A DNA stretch of 18,115 bases, taken from positions 1-18,115 of the forward strand of contig JADKCF010000031.1 of NCBI GenBank assembly GCA_016714765.1, written 5' to 3'. The notes below the pieces were generated by a model. It searched no databases. It saw only the letters and a program-made list of their open reading frames with translations, and was not told the DNA's origin. Shown piece after piece: positions 16,033-18,115 of this stretch (its first letter is position 1; each line of letters begins with the position of its first letter). Both the position numbers and the translations under genes were made by a program. The stretch is from Saprospiraceae bacterium. GTDB lineage: Bacteria; Bacteroidota; Bacteroidia; Chitinophagales; Saprospiraceae.

Positions 16033-17406
16033 ATGTTTCGATTTAGCAATACTTTCAATACCCTTTTTAAAACCCTTATATTATTTACCGCAGTAAGTTT
16101 TTTTCAATCCTGTTCAAAGGATGAGCCTATTACCAGAAGTCAGGATACAGAAAGGTATTCTTCCAGCTTTCTGGTCGATTACTTTGACCTAATATGTACC
16201 ACGACCAAAAATACACCCGGATTTTTTCCACCTCAGGCTGCCAGAGCTTATGGATACATTGGCATAGCCAACTATGAAGCCGTAAGAAATGGAATAGAAG
16301 GAGCGCAAAGCCTCCAGTCCCAATTAAATGGATTCGACAAATATACTCTTCCGACTCCTGATGCAGGCGTGGAGTACAACTGGGCAATTTCATCCAATGC
16401 AGCCGTCGCAAAAATGATGAAACACATGTACGACAAAAATCTGAAGGCTGCTGACAATCTCAATATCGACGATATGGAATCATCTAATTTAAAAGAATTG
16501 TCTAAAGATGTAAGTGCTGATATCGTGGAGCGGTCAGTAGACTTTGGTAAAAAAATAGCTGATGTTGTCTACGATTATTCTAAGACAGATGGAGGCCACG
16601 AAGCTTATCTCGATCCCTTCCAAAAACCTTACACCATGCCTACCGACCCTTTCTGTTGGGTGCCAACGGGTGCTGTCACCACACCACTCAGCCCCAAATG
16701 GGGTGTCAACAGACCTTTTATGGATATCAATGTAGATAAAACAAAGGTGCCTATGCCTGTACAGTTTTCAGAAATTAAAGATTCTGAGTTTTACAATCAG
16801 GCTATGGCAACATATAATCAAGTCAAAAACAACACCACTGAGCAAGTAGAGATAGCAAAATACTGGTCTGATGATCCTTTTGCTACCTGTACCCCAGCCG
16901 GCCATACCTTCAATATACTTTCACAAATACTATTCGAAGAAAAAGCCACTTTGGCCAAAGCTAGCCTTGGCTATGCCAGGATGGGAATTGCTGAAAATGA
17001 CGCATTCATAGCATGCTGGAAAGGAAAATACGAACACCTGCTGCTCCGACCAGTTACATATATCAACAGACATATAGATCCATCATGGAAAACAATACTT
17101 AATACCCCCCCGTTTCCAGCTTATACATCAGGCCACTCTTGTGAGATGGGTGCAGGCTCCCGAATTTTGTCTTCGCTCTTTGCAAAAAGTGGTGGTGACT
17201 ATCAGTTTACAGATTATAGTCAGACAAAATATGGGTTTTATGCCAGAAGCTTCTCCAATTTTGAAGTGATGGCCGAAGAATGTGCCAACAGCCGATTGTA
17301 CGGCGGTATACATTTCCCTATGGACAACAGCAAAGGCCTTCAGATAGGCAGAGCCATAGGCGACAACGTCAATAAAAGACTGGTCTGGCCGGTTTTTGTA
17401 AGATAA
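16033..17406 (+). CDS. Vanadium-dependent haloperoxidase / PAP2-family lipoprotein
   Basis: 457 residues. Lipoprotein signal: hydrophobic run about 11-24, then F-Q-S-C with Cys27 as lipidated residue, followed by S-K-D-E, which resembles the Bacteroidota signal for export of lipoproteins to the cell surface. The C-terminal half holds the PAP2/vanadium-haloperoxidase active site: K332-x6-R339-P340, T-S-G-H at 365-368 and S420-R421-x5-H427-x3-D431. All residues that bind vanadate or phosphate in the family are present (Lys332, Arg339, Ser366, Gly367, Arg421, His427), with His368 as acid-base residue; the first position of the usual P-S-G-H is Thr. Members either oxidise halides with peroxide or hydrolyse phosphate esters, which cannot be told apart by sequence alone; overall length and layout favour the haloperoxidase branch. 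The gene stands alone, divergent from dnaE, with its own terminator. Confidence 0.9.
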   Translation: MFRFSNTFNTLFKTLILFTAVSFFQSCSKDEPITRSQDTERYSSSFLVDYFDLICTTTKNTPGFFPPQAARAYGYIGIANYEAVRNGIEGAQSLQSQLNGFDKYTLPTPDAGVEYNWAISSNAAVAKMMKHMYDKNLKAADNLNIDDMESSNLKELSKDVSADIVERSVDFGKKIADVVYDYSKTDGGHEAYLDPFQKPYTMPTDPFCWVPTGAVTTPLSPKWGVNRPFMDINVDKTKVPMPVQFSEIKDSEFYNQAMATYNQVKNNTTEQVEIAKYWSDDPFATCTPAGHTFNILSQILFEEKATLAKASLGYARMGIAENDAFIACWKGKYEHLLLRPVTYINRHIDPSWKTILNTPPFPAYTSGHSCEMGAGSRILSSLFAKSGGDYQFTDYSQTKYGFYARSFSNFEVMAEECANSRLYGGIHFPMDNSKGLQIGRAIGDNVNKRLVWPVFVR

Positions 17407-17430
17407 ATCATACTTCATAAAAAATAATCG

Positions 17431-17471
17431 AGCCATGCCGGAGGTACCTTCGGCATGGCTTCTTATTTATA
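17431..17471 (+). terminator. Rho-independent terminator after the haloperoxidase gene
   Basis: AGCCATGCCG (17431-17440) pairs perfectly with CGGCATGGCT (17451-17460); the inner AGGTACCT can extend the stem. A T-rich tract (TTCTTATTTAT) follows. It lies 24 bases after the stop codon. The T tract is interrupted, so strength may be moderate. Confidence 0.85.
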
Positions 17472-17603
17472 ATGAATGATCATAAAAAGCATCACAAACA
17501 TAAGGTCAAAGGAGCAATTTGTATTAAGTTCAAAACAGCTGAAGATATAAATATTGACATACTTGAAGTGGCAATTCGAGACGGTGTTAAACAGACCTCT
17601 TGA
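17472..17603 (+). CDS. Small ORF, 43 aa, unrecognised
   Basis: ATG at 17472 to TGA at 17601-17603. The N-terminus is His/Lys-rich (M-N-D-H-K-K-H-H-K-H-K), followed by a segment with an ordinary protein-like mix (A-I-C-I-K-F-K-T-A-E-D-I-N-I-D-I-L-E-V). It begins at the very end of the terminator of the preceding gene, with no promoter box of its own seen. I recognise no family; it may be a small gene, the remnant of a larger one, or chance. Confidence 0.22.
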   Translation: MNDHKKHHKHKVKGAICIKFKTAEDINIDILEVAIRDGVKQTS

Positions 17604-17644
17604 CCGATATCAAATCACAAATGTAACAACACACCGCCAACAAG

Positions 17645-17681
17645 GGTTCCTACGTAAAGCCTCATGCCAACCATAGGAACC
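17645..17681. repeat. Perfect 8-base inverted repeat with 21-base spacer
   Basis: GGTTCCTA at 17645-17652 and TAGGAACC at 17674-17681 are exact reverse complements. No T tract follows on the plus strand, and on the minus strand the next bases are also not T-rich, so a terminator is unlikely. The surrounding sequence (about 17625-17690) has a composition unlike the AT-rich flanks and may be part of a dispersed repeat. Confidence 0.45.
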
Positions 17682-17740
17682 GGAGCAGAGCCCCCAAAAA
17701 AAAGTGGCTTGAATCTAAAGTAAAAATAAAATCTTTTGTC

Positions 17741-17748
17741 TATCTTTG
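17741..17748 (+). promoter_or_regulatory. Orphan TATCTTTG promoter-like box
   Basis: Exact match to TAnnTTTG on the plus strand, identical to the box before the aminotransferase gene. No ORF of useful size follows, so it could drive a small RNA or be chance. The nearest upstream TTG at 17709-17711 is 29 bases away, longer than usual. Confidence 0.28.
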
Positions 17749-18115
17749 TAATATTAAAATTTACGATAAAAAACTGCCTTAAAAGTAAGGGGGTTAGGCG
17801 ACTATAATTTTTTCGGACTTACAGCTCCACCACTGAGTAGCAGTACCATACTACAGCATAGTAATCATACCGAACATAAAACATTCTGTCATTCTTCGGA
17901 AGGGTGTAGCAAGAGACAGACATACATCAGAGATGATGGCCCGATTATATGAACCTGGATTGTAAAGTGAAAATAAGGTGCTTTGAGTAAACAAAAATGG
18001 GCTAAAAACCTATATTTGTGCTGGGAGCGTGTGTGCGAACGATAAAAAAGTGCCTGAAATCTATTGAATATTAAAAAAAACCGAAAGTTGCTAAATTTTT
18101 TATGCGTCTAACAGA

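Larger units (their letters stand above)
17604..18115. other. 512-base stretch without a convincing gene, with repeat-like structure
   Basis: No frame of useful length is open on either strand. Contents: an 8-base inverted repeat GGTTCCTA/TAGGAACC (17645-17652 and 17674-17681); a run of eight A at 17696-17703; an exact TATCTTTG box at 17741-17748; GTTAGGC at 17793-17799 and its near-inverse GTCTAAC at 18106-18112, which bracket about 320 bases; and AT-rich sequence before the window end. An ATG at 18102 could open a gene beyond the edge but cannot be judged. No tRNA or rRNA signature was seen. Confidence 0.5.

Noticed and set aside
17664..17799. A complete integron attC site ending at GTTAGGC
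   Set aside because: No fitting RYYYAAC partner with an internal hairpin lies 55-140 bases upstream, and no integrase is seen in the window.
17880..17925. Resemblance of TTCGGAAGGGTGTAGCA to the signal-recognition-particle RNA loop
   Set aside because: The conserved loop is only partly matched and the flanks do not pair to make the required helix.
1..18115. CRISPR array, tRNA or rRNA genes, complete insertion sequence, phage or defence genes
   Set aside because: No regularly spaced repeats, no tRNA or rRNA sequence signatures, and no transposase, integrase, nuclease or toxin-like proteins were found.

Overview
The window reads as a chromosomal stretch of a Bacteroidota bacterium. The signs are a CcoI-type copper ATPase with a Cys-rich N-terminus, a lipoprotein whose residues after the lipidated Cys are S-K-D-E, an esterase with a tail like a type IX secretion sorting domain, a helix-hairpin-helix domain like the C-terminal extension of Bacteroidota ribosomal protein L21, absence of Shine-Dalgarno sequences, and several copies of the Bacteroidota -7 promoter box TAnnTTTG. 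The family within the phylum cannot be fixed from this sequence; Saprospiria or Chitinophagia would fit.

Layout. Positions 1-1480 (+) hold a visibly AT-rich tandem set of outer-membrane beta-barrel genes: the tail of one, a complete one, and one that is broken at its signal peptide. Positions 1555-3967 (-) hold fbp (fructose-1,6-bisphosphatase) followed by a secreted esterase. Positions 4219-5994 (+) hold an OmpA-family protein and a membrane-anchored tandem helix-hairpin-helix protein, closed by a strong terminator at 6022-6060. Positions 6134-6811 (+) encode an FtsE-like ATPase. Positions 6832-15681 (-) read, in transcription order, dnaE, a disrupted alaA-type aminotransferase, a sodium/solute symporter and a ccoI-type copper ATPase. 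Positions 16033-17406 (+) encode a vanadium-haloperoxidase/PAP2 lipoprotein with its own terminator. The last 650 bases hold no convincing gene but contain several repeat-like or RNA-like signals.

Most of the window is core metabolism and cell-envelope biology, and I see no defence or mobile system with recognisable proteins. The most notable points are the two-lesion aminotransferase just upstream of an intact symporter, the decayed OMP paralogue, a degenerate second OmpA fold inside the OmpA-family protein, the membrane-anchored L21-tail-like protein, a GC-rich repeat-like island between dnaE and a small membrane ORF, and the unexplained 3' end (17472-18115) with an exact promoter box but no gene behind it.
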